Part shown: one piece after another, positions 33,686-41,987 of the stretch
Layout: every line of letters begins with the position of its first letter
Numbering within the stretch: position 1 is the first letter of the stretch
Assembly: GCA_903835185.1 (NCBI GenBank)
Contig: CAILLX010000165.1
Span: forward strand, 1 to 61,010
Direction of reading: 5' to 3'
Length of the DNA: 61,010 nucleotides
DNA from: an uncultured bacterium
GTDB taxonomy: Bacteria > Cyanobacteriota > Vampirovibrionia > Obscuribacterales > Obscuribacteraceae
The notes under the pieces: model-generated
Databases searched by the model: none
Told to the model about the DNA's origin: nothing
The model's input: the letters and a program-made list of their open reading frames with translations, nothing else
Program-made: the position numbers and the translations under genes

Positions 33686-35437
33686 CTACCTGGCACTTAA
33701 CTCATAGAGTCTCAGGTGTAAGGCGTGACGGAGGTCAATCTGCCTGGATAGTTTGTACCGGACAGGGATCATCTTCTTTATAGCTTCGCCTTCTTGTGCT
33801 GTCAGCAACCAGAAGCTCTTGCGTCCCAAAAGAACTTGATTGAGATGAGGTTTCCCCAGTGCTGGTGAAACGCCGAACTGCAGGTGCGCACACGACAGAT
33901 AACGGTCAAGGCATACGATATCGTAGTACTGACTTACAAGTAGCGGCTCATCTGGAGCAACCAGCTGTTCAACCAGGACAGCCATCTCCTTCCAGGGCTC
34001 TCGTTGCCCGACTGTATGAGCATAAGTGTTGTTACCGAGAGCAAATGTACAGTGAGCAAAAAGCAGAATTGGCAACCACCGGCGCACCGCAGGTAGTGTC
34101 GAGGCACCGTAGGCAGACAGGATATAGACAGCAGGCGCGCATGCCATCAGATATCTAGCAATCTCCACCAGCCGATGTCCTTCGGCAACATCAATCATCC
34201 ATACCAGTACTGGCGGTATTACAAGCCAGGCCCAGAAGAACTGTAGGGGCGGCTCGAGAGCCGCCCAGTGAGCGCGTCTCGACGCGTCACTACGCACTAA
34301 GTGGACGGCATCCGGCGGGAAGCCCGTATCCGCGCTGGCATCTTGCCAGCGCTCCTGAGCTAACCGAACAGTATTGCAGTTAGCGTTCTTCAATATGCTT
34401 TCCCAGCCAGCCATAAGGAGAAAGGCGAGTGAGGTTAAATAGACCGGGCACGCCCAGGCGACAACCTGCTTGCCTGAGAGGAAGACAATCCAGTTGAACG
34501 GAATACGGATAATAAGCGCCCACATGGGCCACCACCAGCTTGCTGCTCTGGATACATAAAATGATGCAGTGCGGATTGCTGCTGCCTGACGGAACAAGCC
34601 GAACCAGGGCAACCATAAGAGTGCGATCCCTGTCCATGCGAAAATCAGAATTCCGAGCAAGCCCCACTTGCGGTGACGCAGACAAAAGTAGCTTGAGAAT
34701 AAGCCCTGGAATGCCACAATGAATAAAGCTGTGTAGTGGCTATTAATAAGTGCCCAGGTTGAAATTATATAAGTGGCTAGAGTAAGCGGTAGCAGTAACC
34801 GAGCACAGCGTGCGCCATCTCCGCTTGCTGTGCTCGGGGAATCATTGAGCTGGCTTGGCGACGGCTGCCCACGTCTGAGTGAGCAGGTCAAAAGAAGGAG
34901 AAGACAGCCGCATGAAACTGCCGCCGCCAGCATCTCCAACTCATACATGCGAGATTCCTGGGCGTAATAAATGTCAAAAGGAGAGACAGCTTGAAGAAGT
35001 GCTGCTATTAAGGCAACACGCGAGTTAAGAGAGAAGCGCGCTATTGCATAGATGACTGAAAGTGAAAGGAGTGAGAGAACGGTGGACAAAGAGCGGCAAG
35101 CAAAGTCACTTTCGCCACAGACAGCAAGCCAGCGGTTGAGAAGGACAGCATAGAGAGGCGGACAAAGCGGGTCTACTGTCCGGAAGTTGGCTAAGACATG
35201 TTCAACTGGGGCAGGTGGTCCAAACTTGAATAGATAAGGCTTGTCCACAACCTGTGTAAAGTTAGGCAGGTGTTGTCCTATCGTTTCAGAAAAGCTTTGA
35301 TATGACTCGTCCAGCCAGAGGCTGTCAGAAGTTATGCCAGCCAAACGTAGTCCGGCCGCCAGCAGGAGGATAAGTAAAAACGTAGTCAGTTCGCTTCTTC
35401 TCAATTGGTCCTCGCCGCCGCAGCTATCTTTGAGCAC
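33686..35437 (-). CDS. GT39-like (PMT/ArnT type) membrane glycosyltransferase
   Basis: 583 residues from a GTG; a TTG eleven codons in, after GAGG, is an equally good start. Multi-span membrane protein. The first extracytoplasmic loop has the catalytic acidic motif LWLDESYQSF (about residues 36-45) of PMT/ArnT-type enzymes, which use lipid-linked sugars. Further helices follow to about 470 and a soluble C-terminal domain to 583. Between two membrane helices, residues about 362-398 are encoded by a hairpin-rich repeat element and have no hydrophobic character. If the extra segment is tolerated it must lie in a loop. The gene is convergent with the GT2 gene and divergent from pilB. Confidence 0.8.
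   Translation of the reverse strand: MLKDSCGGEDQLRRSELTTFLLILLLAAGLRLAGITSDSLWLDESYQSFSETIGQHLPNFTQVVDKPYLFKFGPPAPVEHVLANFRTVDPLCPPLYAVLLNRWLAVCGESDFACRSLSTVLSLLSLSVIYAIARFSLNSRVALIAALLQAVSPFDIYYAQESRMYELEMLAAAVSCGCLLLLLTCSLRRGQPSPSQLNDSPSTASGDGARCARLLLPLTLATYIISTWALINSHYTALFIVAFQGLFSSYFCLRHRKWGLLGILIFAWTGIALLWLPWFGLFRQAAAIRTASFYVSRAASWWWPMWALIIRIPFNWIVFLSGKQVVAWACPVYLTSLAFLLMAGWESILKNANCNTVRLAQERWQDASADTGFPPDAVHLVRSDASRRAHWAALEPPLQFFWAWLVIPPVLVWMIDVAEGHRLVEIARYLMACAPAVYILSAYGASTLPAVRRWLPILLFAHCTFALGNNTYAHTVGQREPWKEMAVLVEQLVAPDEPLLVSQYYDIVCLDRYLSCAHLQFGVSPALGKPHLNQVLLGRKSFWLLTAQEGEAIKKMIPVRYKLSRQIDLRHALHLRLYELSAR
34245..34352. repeat. Chain of palindromes inserted in frame in the GT39-like gene
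   Basis: Three hairpins in 108 bases: GGGCGGCTC/GAGCCGCCC (34247-34266), an imperfect AGTGA(G)CGCGTC/GACGCGTCACT (34267-34291) and GCGCTGGCA/TGCCAGCGC (34332-34352). The segment opens with GTAGGGGCGG, a module also found in the element at 10851-10860, and ends with GGCAAGATGCC (minus strand) shared with 29854-29868. The host frame stays open across it. It lies in the coding region between predicted membrane helices and uses a different amino-acid composition (polar, Asp/Arg/Ala-rich). Confidence 0.7.
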
Positions 35438-35567
35438 GTTTAATCATGGCTTCCCACGGGAACATAGGCCGCGGGCAGCAGGCATCTGGCAGCTCCAGCT
35501 CTCTGAGATTATAGTGGCTGGAGATCTTGCCAGAACACGGAAACATGATTGGTGGAAGGTAGTTTTT

Positions 35568-37652
35568 ATGGCTCTGGTCAAGAAGGAAATTGGTGAGCTC
35601 CTTGTAGACAACGGACTTATTACTCAGGACGAGCTGGCTTTAGTGCAGTCTGAGAGACAGAAAACTGGCGAACCGATAAGTCTTATTCTTTCGCGCCTCG
35701 GACTGGCTACTGAGAATCATTTAAAGAACGCCCTGGAGCTTCAGTATGGCGTCAACTATGTTTGCCTCTCCAGAACAGATGCCGATCCTGATGTAATGTA
35801 CGTTCTGCCGGAGTCGGTGATGCGTCAGTATCAGATTGTACCGATTACCAAGCAGGGAAATCGGCTCACTCTCGCCATGGTTAATCCTAACAATTTAATA
35901 GCTCTTGACGACATTAAGTACAGGCTTAAAGGGATACAGATCAAGCCGGTTGTCTGCACTGAAGACGACTTTCAACATTTCATGGAGACCATCTATGCCA
36001 GGCGCCAGGCAGAGATGGTCGAAGAGACTTATGAAGAGGCCGATAAAAATTTTATTGAAGCAGACGTCGACTTAAGTACTCTAGACATCATGGAAGAGCT
36101 GGATGAGGATGTCAACGACCTCGATCTGGCTCGCCAGGCTCAGGATGCTCCTATTGTCTTACTTGCCAATCAGATTCTGGCTAAAGCTATTAAGCGACGC
36201 TGCTCTGATGTCCATGTCGAACCTCAAGAGCGTGATGTTACGGTGCGCTACCGTTTAGACGGAGTAATGTTTATTGATCGCCGGCTGCCTAAAGCTATTC
36301 TGGCTGCCCTTGTCTCTCGATACAAAATTATGGCTGAGCTGGATATTGCAGAACGTCGTGTTCCGCAAGATGGCCGAATTCGAGTTCGTTTTTCGGGCCG
36401 CGATATCGACTTTCGTGTCTCCACTATTCCAGCCAAATACGGCGAAAAGGTAGTGATGCGTATCCTCGACAAGTCCAATACGACACTGGGACTGGATAAG
36501 CTTATTACTGAAAGCGACCTCCTGGGAGTTGTGCGCGAGATGATTAAGAAGCCTTATGGCATCTTGTTTGTCACTGGACCGACCGGCTCAGGGAAGTCAA
36601 CGACACTTTATTCGGCTCTTGCTGAACGGAATACACCTGAGGTAAACATAGTCACAGCCGAAGACCCAATTGAATATGACATGAGCGGCATTACTCAGGT
36701 GCAGGTGCTGCGAGAAAAAGGACTGGACTTCAGTCGCATCTTAAGAGCATTTTTGCGTCAAGATCCAGACATTATGCTTGTTGGAGAAACGCGTGATCGT
36801 GAGACTGCTAAAACAGCGGTTGAAGCGGCGCTCACTGGTCACCTTGTCTTCACTACTCTTCACACTAACGATGCTCCAGGAGCTATGAGCCGGCTCAAAG
36901 AGATGGAGGTAGATCCGTTCCTAACAGCAGCAGCCACAATCGGTGTTGTAGCACAACGGTTAGTCAGGCGGATCTGCCCTGATTGTGTTGAAGAGTATCT
37001 TCCTGACAAAAAGACTTTAGAGTACCTGGGACTGCTTGATAAAGACCAAGAGCAGCCAGCCAGCTCAATTGTGGAGTATTTCAGGCTGCAGGTGAATAAC
37101 AAGGGCTGGCCTCTGTTTAAACGGGGGAAGGGATGCGAATGCTGCAATAAATCTGGTTATAAGGGCAGAGTAGGTGTATATGAGGTCATGCGTATTAACG
37201 ATGAGCTACGCGACCTCATTGCCAGCGGTGCCACCACGGCTATGATCCGTTTTGCAGCCAAGCAGGCAGGTATGATCACTTTGAAGGATTACAGTTTGAG
37301 GTTGGTAGGGCAAGGGTTGACGTCAACTGAAGAGGTTATACGGGTTACTCTTTCAGACGCTGCAGGCGACGATAAACTATGTCCTAAATGTCACAACCCG
37401 ATAGGCGATGACTTTGTGAAGTGTCCCTTTTGTCAGTACGAACTCAAAGTTTCTTGCCGGCGTTGCGGCACTCTGCAGGAGAGTAACTGGGCCAGCTGCC
37501 CCAAATGTGGTGTAACTAAAGAAGATGCTGCAAGAGAGAGCGTCTGTCAATGTTGTCAGGCTGAAGTTGCTGGTGACTGGAGCTTGTGTCCATATTGTCA
37601 GACACCAAGACCGCTGACCAGCTGCCACGTCTCCGAGGATAAGGTGGCATAA
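35568..37652 (+). CDS. pilB: Type IV pilus assembly ATPase PilB with extra C-terminal zinc ribbons
   Basis: 694 residues from the ATG at 35568 (GGAAGG upstream); the frame is open upstream only in the region antisense to the GT39-like start. The N-terminal MshEN-type domain (about 1-150) is followed by the ATPase: Walker A GPTGSGKST (about residues 337-345), the Asp box, Walker B and the His box, and the usual Cys4 (CPDC...CECC). Past the normal end at about residue 595, residues 605-690 hold three paired Cys units: CPKC/CPFC, CRRC/CPKC, CQCC/CPYC, that is three zinc ribbons. PilB powers pilus extension. It starts the pil cluster. The zinc-ribbon tail is an addition I do not know from characterised PilB proteins. 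Confidence 0.92.
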   Translation: MALVKKEIGELLVDNGLITQDELALVQSERQKTGEPISLILSRLGLATENHLKNALELQYGVNYVCLSRTDADPDVMYVLPESVMRQYQIVPITKQGNRLTLAMVNPNNLIALDDIKYRLKGIQIKPVVCTEDDFQHFMETIYARRQAEMVEETYEEADKNFIEADVDLSTLDIMEELDEDVNDLDLARQAQDAPIVLLANQILAKAIKRRCSDVHVEPQERDVTVRYRLDGVMFIDRRLPKAILAALVSRYKIMAELDIAERRVPQDGRIRVRFSGRDIDFRVSTIPAKYGEKVVMRILDKSNTTLGLDKLITESDLLGVVREMIKKPYGILFVTGPTGSGKSTTLYSALAERNTPEVNIVTAEDPIEYDMSGITQVQVLREKGLDFSRILRAFLRQDPDIMLVGETRDRETAKTAVEAALTGHLVFTTLHTNDAPGAMSRLKEMEVDPFLTAAATIGVVAQRLVRRICPDCVEEYLPDKKTLEYLGLLDKDQEQPASSIVEYFRLQVNNKGWPLFKRGKGCECCNKSGYKGRVGVYEVMRINDELRDLIASGATTAMIRFAAKQAGMITLKDYSLRLVGQGLTSTEEVIRVTLSDAAGDDKLCPKCHNPIGDDFVKCPFCQYELKVSCRRCGTLQESNWASCPKCGVTKEDAARESVCQCCQAEVAGDWSLCPYCQTPRPLTSCHVSEDKVA

Positions 37653-37740
37653 GTTGTGGCATGAGAACGTGAGCGTTGGCAACTGAATTATCTATGTGCT
37701 TGCGGCAAGATCTATCAGTAAGATAAAGGAGCAAGAAGTA

Positions 37741-38862
37741 ATGGCCTTAGAAATGCAAGAGATCTTGCAACTTTGCTTTGATCGCGGAGCATCCGATCTG
37801 CATCTTAAAGTTGGGCAGCCACCAATCATCCGCGTGGGCGGCAGGCTCTTGAGGAGTGATTTCGATCTGCTCAATAGAGAGGATGTTCAACGTCTGGTCT
37901 TCTCTATTCTCACCCCCGAGCAGCGCAAAACGCTAGAGCAGACTTATGAGTTGGATTGCAGTTACGGAGTGGAAGGGCTGGGCCGCTTCCGTGTCAATGT
38001 ATTCAAAGATAGAGGAGTTTATGCTGCTGCATTACGCACAATTGCCACCCGCGTCCCCACGATTGATGATCTCGGGCTGCCACCAGTTGTAAAAGAGATA
38101 GCACACAAGCCCAGAGGGATGGTGCTTGTTACCGGACCGACCGGATCAGGCAAATCAACCACTCTGGCAGCTATGATCGACTGGATCAATGAGAATCGTT
38201 GCGAGCATATTCTTACTATTGAAGATCCCATTGAGTTTATCCATAGCAATAAGAAGTCGGTTATTAGCCAGCGTGAGCTTGGTGCTGACACCAGGAGTTT
38301 CGAAAACGCGCTCCGGGCAGCGCTGCGGGAAGATCCAGACATTATCCTGGTAGGTGAAATGCGCGATCTGGAGACAGTGAGATTAGCTCTGACAGCAGCA
38401 GAGACAGGACACCTGGTATTAGCAACTCTGCATACCTCTTCGGCTGCTCAGACAATCGACCGGGTTGTTGATGTATTCCCGCCTGCCCAGCAGCAACAGG
38501 TACGCGTCATGCTCTCCAATGGTCTGGTGTCAGTATTGAGTCAGACGCTTCTTCCTCGCCTGGCACAGCAGTACGGTAGCAGCCCGACTACTAGAGGAAG
38601 AGTCCTGGCACTGGAAGTTATGATGAATACGTCAGCTATAGCTAACTTGATCAGGGAGTCAAAAACTGCTCAGATTTATTCAGCTATACAGATGGGTGGT
38701 GCTCTTGGGATGCAAACACTTGAGTCGCATCTGGCCCGTCTGGTTAAAGAGGGTCTAGTCGCTTATGAAGAGGCTCTTGCTAAGACAAGCAGACCTGAAG
38801 ACTTTCAGCGCCTGGTAGGAATCCAGGTGCAGCCATGTGTTAGCGTACCAGGTACGAGATAA
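37741..38862 (+). CDS. pilT: Pilus retraction ATPase PilT
   Basis: 373 residues from the ATG at 37741, which follows AAGGAGCAAGA; the longer frame upstream lacks this. It has the PilT N-terminal domain (LCFDRGASDLHLKVGQPPIIRVGG), Walker A GPTGSGKS, Asp box DPIE, Walker B LREDPDIILVGEMRD, the His box LATLHTSSA and the retraction-specific AIANLIRESKTAQIYSAIQMG (a variant of AIRNLIREGK). PilT depolymerises the pilus. It lies 88 bases after pilB and 142 bases before pilC; that gap holds a GC-rich repeat. Confidence 0.95.
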   Translation: MALEMQEILQLCFDRGASDLHLKVGQPPIIRVGGRLLRSDFDLLNREDVQRLVFSILTPEQRKTLEQTYELDCSYGVEGLGRFRVNVFKDRGVYAAALRTIATRVPTIDDLGLPPVVKEIAHKPRGMVLVTGPTGSGKSTTLAAMIDWINENRCEHILTIEDPIEFIHSNKKSVISQRELGADTRSFENALRAALREDPDIILVGEMRDLETVRLALTAAETGHLVLATLHTSSAAQTIDRVVDVFPPAQQQQVRVMLSNGLVSVLSQTLLPRLAQQYGSSPTTRGRVLALEVMMNTSAIANLIRESKTAQIYSAIQMGGALGMQTLESHLARLVKEGLVAYEEALAKTSRPEDFQRLVGIQVQPCVSVPGTR

Positions 38863-38871
38863 AATGTTTTT

Positions 38872-38997
38872 GACGACCCGACGCAGGAGGCGAGGGATGG
38901 AAGGAGACGAGTGACAGCGAAGGCGAGGGCGGCGATGAGCCGTCCGAGGCGGAGCGTCTGGTCGCGCGGACGAGCCGACGGAGGAGGCGAGGGAGCG
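38872..38997 (+). repeat. GC-rich purine-biased block with a direct repeat, pilT-pilC gap
   Basis: A 29-base unit (38872-38900) beginning GACGACCCGACGCAGGAGGC recurs at 38969-38997 as GACGAGCCGACGGAGGAGGC; the first 26 bases differ at two positions. The block is far richer in G and C than the genes around it and strongly purine-biased on the plus strand. It ends 7 bases before the pilC start, so its AGGGAG probably serves as the pilC ribosome site. No open frame of credible length crosses it. It looks like a dispersed repeat rather than a promoter. Confidence 0.65.
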
Positions 38998-39004
38998 CTT
39001 ATAT

Positions 39005-40228
39005 ATGGAATTTCTCTATCGAATCAAAGATGATGCCGGGCGAATTCAAGAGGCTTTTGCTCAAGCTGATTCGCCAGCAGCTCTTAAGGCTCGGCTGGTA
39101 GCGCGCGGACTTAATGTTGTCGATGTTAGACTACGCAGTGGTAGCAGCAGCACCGCTGGAATGTTTCAGCGCTTAAACGAAGCGATGGAACAGATTCGGC
39201 TGCGAGATATGGTGGTCTTCTCGCGGCAGTTCTCAGCTATGGTAGGGGCTGGGGTTGCTATGCTCAGGGCGCTCACTATTATGGTTGAGCAGTGCGAGAA
39301 TCCCAAGCTCAAAAGAACTTTGGATTCTGTGCGCAGAGGGGTTGAGTCTGGACTGTCGCTCTCCGATACGATGAGCAGGCATCCTCAAGTTTTTGACAAG
39401 CTATATGTCTCTATGGTTCGTGCCGGCGAGGCTGGCGGCATCCTTGATGATGTTCTCAAGAGGCTGGCTGAGTTTCTTGAATCCAGGGCCCGGCTTACTG
39501 CCAAGGTGCAATCAGCCATGGTCTATCCATCAGTCGTATTGGCAGTGGCTGTCATTGTCTTCTGGGCAATGCTGACTTTTATTCTGCCTGTATTTCAAAA
39601 CATCTTCAAATCTGTGGGTGGCGAACTTCCTGCCTATACTCAATTTCTCCTCAATCTTTCTCAGTTTATGCGCTCTATCTGGATGGCTTTATTTGCAGTG
39701 GCAATGGTAGCAGCAGTGTGGGGGCTCAAGAGCTGGTATGGTACTGACCAGGGGCGCCTGCAGATAGATGGCTTACTTTTGAGGTTACCAGTTTTTGGAG
39801 ACCTGATTAAGAAAGTTGCTGTGGCCAGATTTAGCCGTACTTTCGGAACGTTGGTCCGTTCTGGAGTACCGATGCTTTCGGCACTTGATGTTGTCAAAGA
39901 TACAGCTGGCAATGCTGTTATAGCTTTGTCTGTGGATAAGGTGAGCTTGGAAGTCAGGCAGGGTGGTAGCATCTCCAAACCGCTGTCAAAAGATCCTAAT
40001 TTCCCACCGATGGTGACCCAGATGGTCGCGGTCGGGGAAGAAACAGGCAGGTTGGACGAGATGTTGGAGAAGATTGCTGATTTTTATGATGTCGAAGTTG
40101 AAAATGCTGTAGAGGCGCTCACTTCAATACTGGAACCAATAATGGTGGTCGGTATAGGCGGTATAGTAGGTTCAGTTGTAGTTGGCATGTACCTGCCTAT
40201 CTTTACAGTAATCAATCAGATCCGCTGA
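39005..40228 (+). CDS. pilC: Type IV pilus inner-membrane platform protein PilC
   Basis: 407 residues, normal length. It carries two T2SSF domains: VVFSRQFSAMVGAGVAMLRALTIM (about residues 72-95) and the second at FSRTFGTLVRSGVPMLSALDVV, and ends with the PilC signature SILEPIMVVGIGGIVGSVVVGMYLPIFTVINQIR. Three membrane helices. PilC couples the motor ATPases to pilin polymerisation. It follows the GC-rich repeat and is separated from the sigma factor gene by 161 bases. That gap holds a strong GGAAGGAG before a 24-codon frame (40297-40371), listed separately. Confidence 0.96.
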   Translation: MEFLYRIKDDAGRIQEAFAQADSPAALKARLVARGLNVVDVRLRSGSSSTAGMFQRLNEAMEQIRLRDMVVFSRQFSAMVGAGVAMLRALTIMVEQCENPKLKRTLDSVRRGVESGLSLSDTMSRHPQVFDKLYVSMVRAGEAGGILDDVLKRLAEFLESRARLTAKVQSAMVYPSVVLAVAVIVFWAMLTFILPVFQNIFKSVGGELPAYTQFLLNLSQFMRSIWMALFAVAMVAAVWGLKSWYGTDQGRLQIDGLLLRLPVFGDLIKKVAVARFSRTFGTLVRSGVPMLSALDVVKDTAGNAVIALSVDKVSLEVRQGGSISKPLSKDPNFPPMVTQMVAVGEETGRLDEMLEKIADFYDVEVENAVEALTSILEPIMVVGIGGIVGSVVVGMYLPIFTVINQIR

Positions 40229-40296
40229 TGTGATTTAATTTGTACTGGCAGCTTGGCAGCCGGCCGATCTTTAGGAGGCTGCTGGGAAGGAGTGGC

Positions 40297-40371
40297 ATGC
40301 GTCATAATTATGGATGTCTTGGCTTTCGCCAATCTGTTATTTGCCATAGAATAGTGAATAATTGGACATAG
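40297..40371 (+). CDS. Possible 24-residue leader peptide upstream of the sigma gene
   Basis: ATG at 40297 follows GGAAGGAG by 4-5 bases, a strong ribosome site, and is followed by 23 codons (MRHNYGCLGFRQSVICHRIV...) and TAG. An overlapping frame begins at GTG 40293. A leader for the sigma gene is possible, but the peptide has no recognisable signature. Confidence 0.15.
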   Translation: MRHNYGCLGFRQSVICHRIVNNWT

Positions 40372-40389
40372 GCAACCAGTAGTAGTTAA

Positions 40390-41235
40390 GTGAGCATGCA
40401 AGCAAAAGAAGTGACCGAAAGTGTGAATAACGGCTCTGCGCCGGAGATGGACAGAGGTCAAGATCAAGTCCACAGTTGGCTCTGTGATTATGCCAAAGGG
40501 CGTGACCCGTCGTTGCGCGATGCCATTATTCAGTCTGCTTTGCCGCTTGTGAAGCGGATTGCTTACGGACTGGCACGCCGGTCGACTGACCCGGTCGAAG
40601 ATCTTATTCAGGTCGGTTCAATCGGTCTCATCAAAGCGGTTGATCAATTTAAACCTGACGCTGGGGCCAAATTTCAAACTTATGCTACCCATTTAATTAC
40701 AGGTGAAATACGCCACTATCTGCGTGACAAAACAGCAATGATTCGTGCCCCACGCGAGTTGCAGGAGCTGTCTTTCAGGATTAACCGGCTGGTGCAAAAT
40801 CTCACCGCCCGGCTGGGTCGTGAGCCGAGCGATGCTGAAATTGCCGGCGAGTTGCAGATTCCGGTCAGCCGAGTTAGCGAGGCTTATGAGGTCGACCGCA
40901 GACGTACTCTTATCTCCTTAGATCAGGCACTATCTAATGATGTAGGCAGCGAGCAGTCGCTAATAGACACACTTGTAGATGGCAAGTATCAGAGCAATCA
41001 GATAGCCAAGGAAGACCGCTTTATGCTGGCCGAAGCAATCAAGCAGTTGCGTGAAGGGCTCAAAGAGGTTGTTCAACTCACCTTTTACGAAGACCTCAGC
41101 CAGACTGAAGTGGCCAGGCGGCTTGGAATTTCGCAAATGCAAGTCTCTCGGCGCTTGCGTTCTGCTGTCAATGAGCTGCAGCGGATTATTAATCAAACCA
41201 AGAAGCAAAGTGGGCAAGCGGAAAAGAAGTCATGA
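40390..41235 (+). CDS. Sigma-70 family group 3 sigma factor (SigF/SigB-like)
   Basis: 281 residues from a GTG; an ATG two codons in is equally possible. Sigma region 2 runs LVKRIAYGLARRSTDPVEDLIQVGSIGLIKAVDQF with the -10-binding GAKFQTYATHLITGEIRHYLRDK; region 3 is ELSFRINRLVQNLTARLGREPSDAEIAGELQIP; region 4 ends DLSQTEVARRLGISQMQVSRRLRSAVNEL. The pattern is that of the stress/sporulation-type group (SigF, SigB, SigG). In the cyanobacterium Synechocystis, SigF controls pilus genes; position inside this pil cluster fits such a role. Its stop overlaps the ABC ATPase gene by 4 bases (ATGA). No anti-sigma gene is adjacent. Confidence 0.88.
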   Translation: MSMQAKEVTESVNNGSAPEMDRGQDQVHSWLCDYAKGRDPSLRDAIIQSALPLVKRIAYGLARRSTDPVEDLIQVGSIGLIKAVDQFKPDAGAKFQTYATHLITGEIRHYLRDKTAMIRAPRELQELSFRINRLVQNLTARLGREPSDAEIAGELQIPVSRVSEAYEVDRRRTLISLDQALSNDVGSEQSLIDTLVDGKYQSNQIAKEDRFMLAEAIKQLREGLKEVVQLTFYEDLSQTEVARRLGISQMQVSRRLRSAVNELQRIINQTKKQSGQAEKKS

Positions 41236-41987
41236 TCAGTCCGGTTATTGTTACCGAACACTTGACTAAAGATCATATGAGCCACTTCCTCCGCAAGCGG
41301 TTCAGAGCGCTCGATGGGCTTACGCTATCAGTGGACAGGTCGGAAACCTATGGGCTCATCGGGCTTAACGGCGCTGGAAAGACAACTACGCTCAAGCTTC
41401 TCCTCGGCTTATTGAAGCCCACTAGCGGAAGCGTGTCAGTGCTTGGCTCCCCGGGCGGTGCTCAGCAAACATTGCGCAAGATAGGCTTCCTTCCGGAGAG
41501 TCCTCATTTTTACTCTTATCTCACCGGGGCTGAGTTTCTTGATTTCTCCGGGAAAGTGTTCGGGCTTACTAAAGTTGAGTGCAAGGAGAGAGCTGCCGAC
41601 CTGCTAAAAATGGTGTCGCTGACTGAGGCAGCCAAAACAGCCATCGGGAAGTACTCCAAAGGTATGATGCAACGTCTGGGCATTGCTCAATCCCTTATAA
41701 ACGATCCTGAGATAATCTTCTGGGATGAGCCGACATCCGGACTGGACCCTATTGGACGGCGCGATGTCCGCATGATCTTGCTTAAGCTGAAGGAGCAGGG
41801 AAAGACTATCTTTTTGAATTCACACCTCCTGCCTGATGTTAATGAGGTCTGTGACCGCGTCGGCGTGCTGCATAGGGGGCGCCTGGTAGGGACAGATAAA
41901 ATTTCCAGCATTACAGGTGGCGGCAGCTATCAAGATTTAGAAGCCTACTTCCTTGAGTGTATAAGTAGTTCTGAGGTCAAGGTATGA
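41232..41987 (+). CDS. ABC transporter ATP-binding protein
   Basis: 251 residues. Walker A GLNGAGKTTTLKLLLG, signature YSKGMMQRLGIAQSL, Walker B IIFWDEPTSGLDPIG and the switch His of LNSHLLPDV. It is a CcmA/NatA-type ATPase that pairs with the ABC-2 permease encoded next; both genes overlap by 4 bases. It overlaps the sigma factor gene by the same amount, so sigma, ATPase and permease are translationally coupled. The substrate is unknown; a lipid, peptide or polysaccharide is possible. Confidence 0.92.
   Translation: MISPVIVTEHLTKDHMSHFLRKRFRALDGLTLSVDRSETYGLIGLNGAGKTTTLKLLLGLLKPTSGSVSVLGSPGGAQQTLRKIGFLPESPHFYSYLTGAEFLDFSGKVFGLTKVECKERAADLLKMVSLTEAAKTAIGKYSKGMMQRLGIAQSLINDPEIIFWDEPTSGLDPIGRRDVRMILLKLKEQGKTIFLNSHLLPDVNEVCDRVGVLHRGRLVGTDKISSITGGGSYQDLEAYFLECISSSEVKV

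Noticed and set aside
35334..35567. N-terminal extension of the pilB frame upstream of 35568
   Set aside because: Overlaps the divergent GT39-like gene start, has no ribosome site, and the extra residues do not resemble PilB; a clear site precedes 35568.
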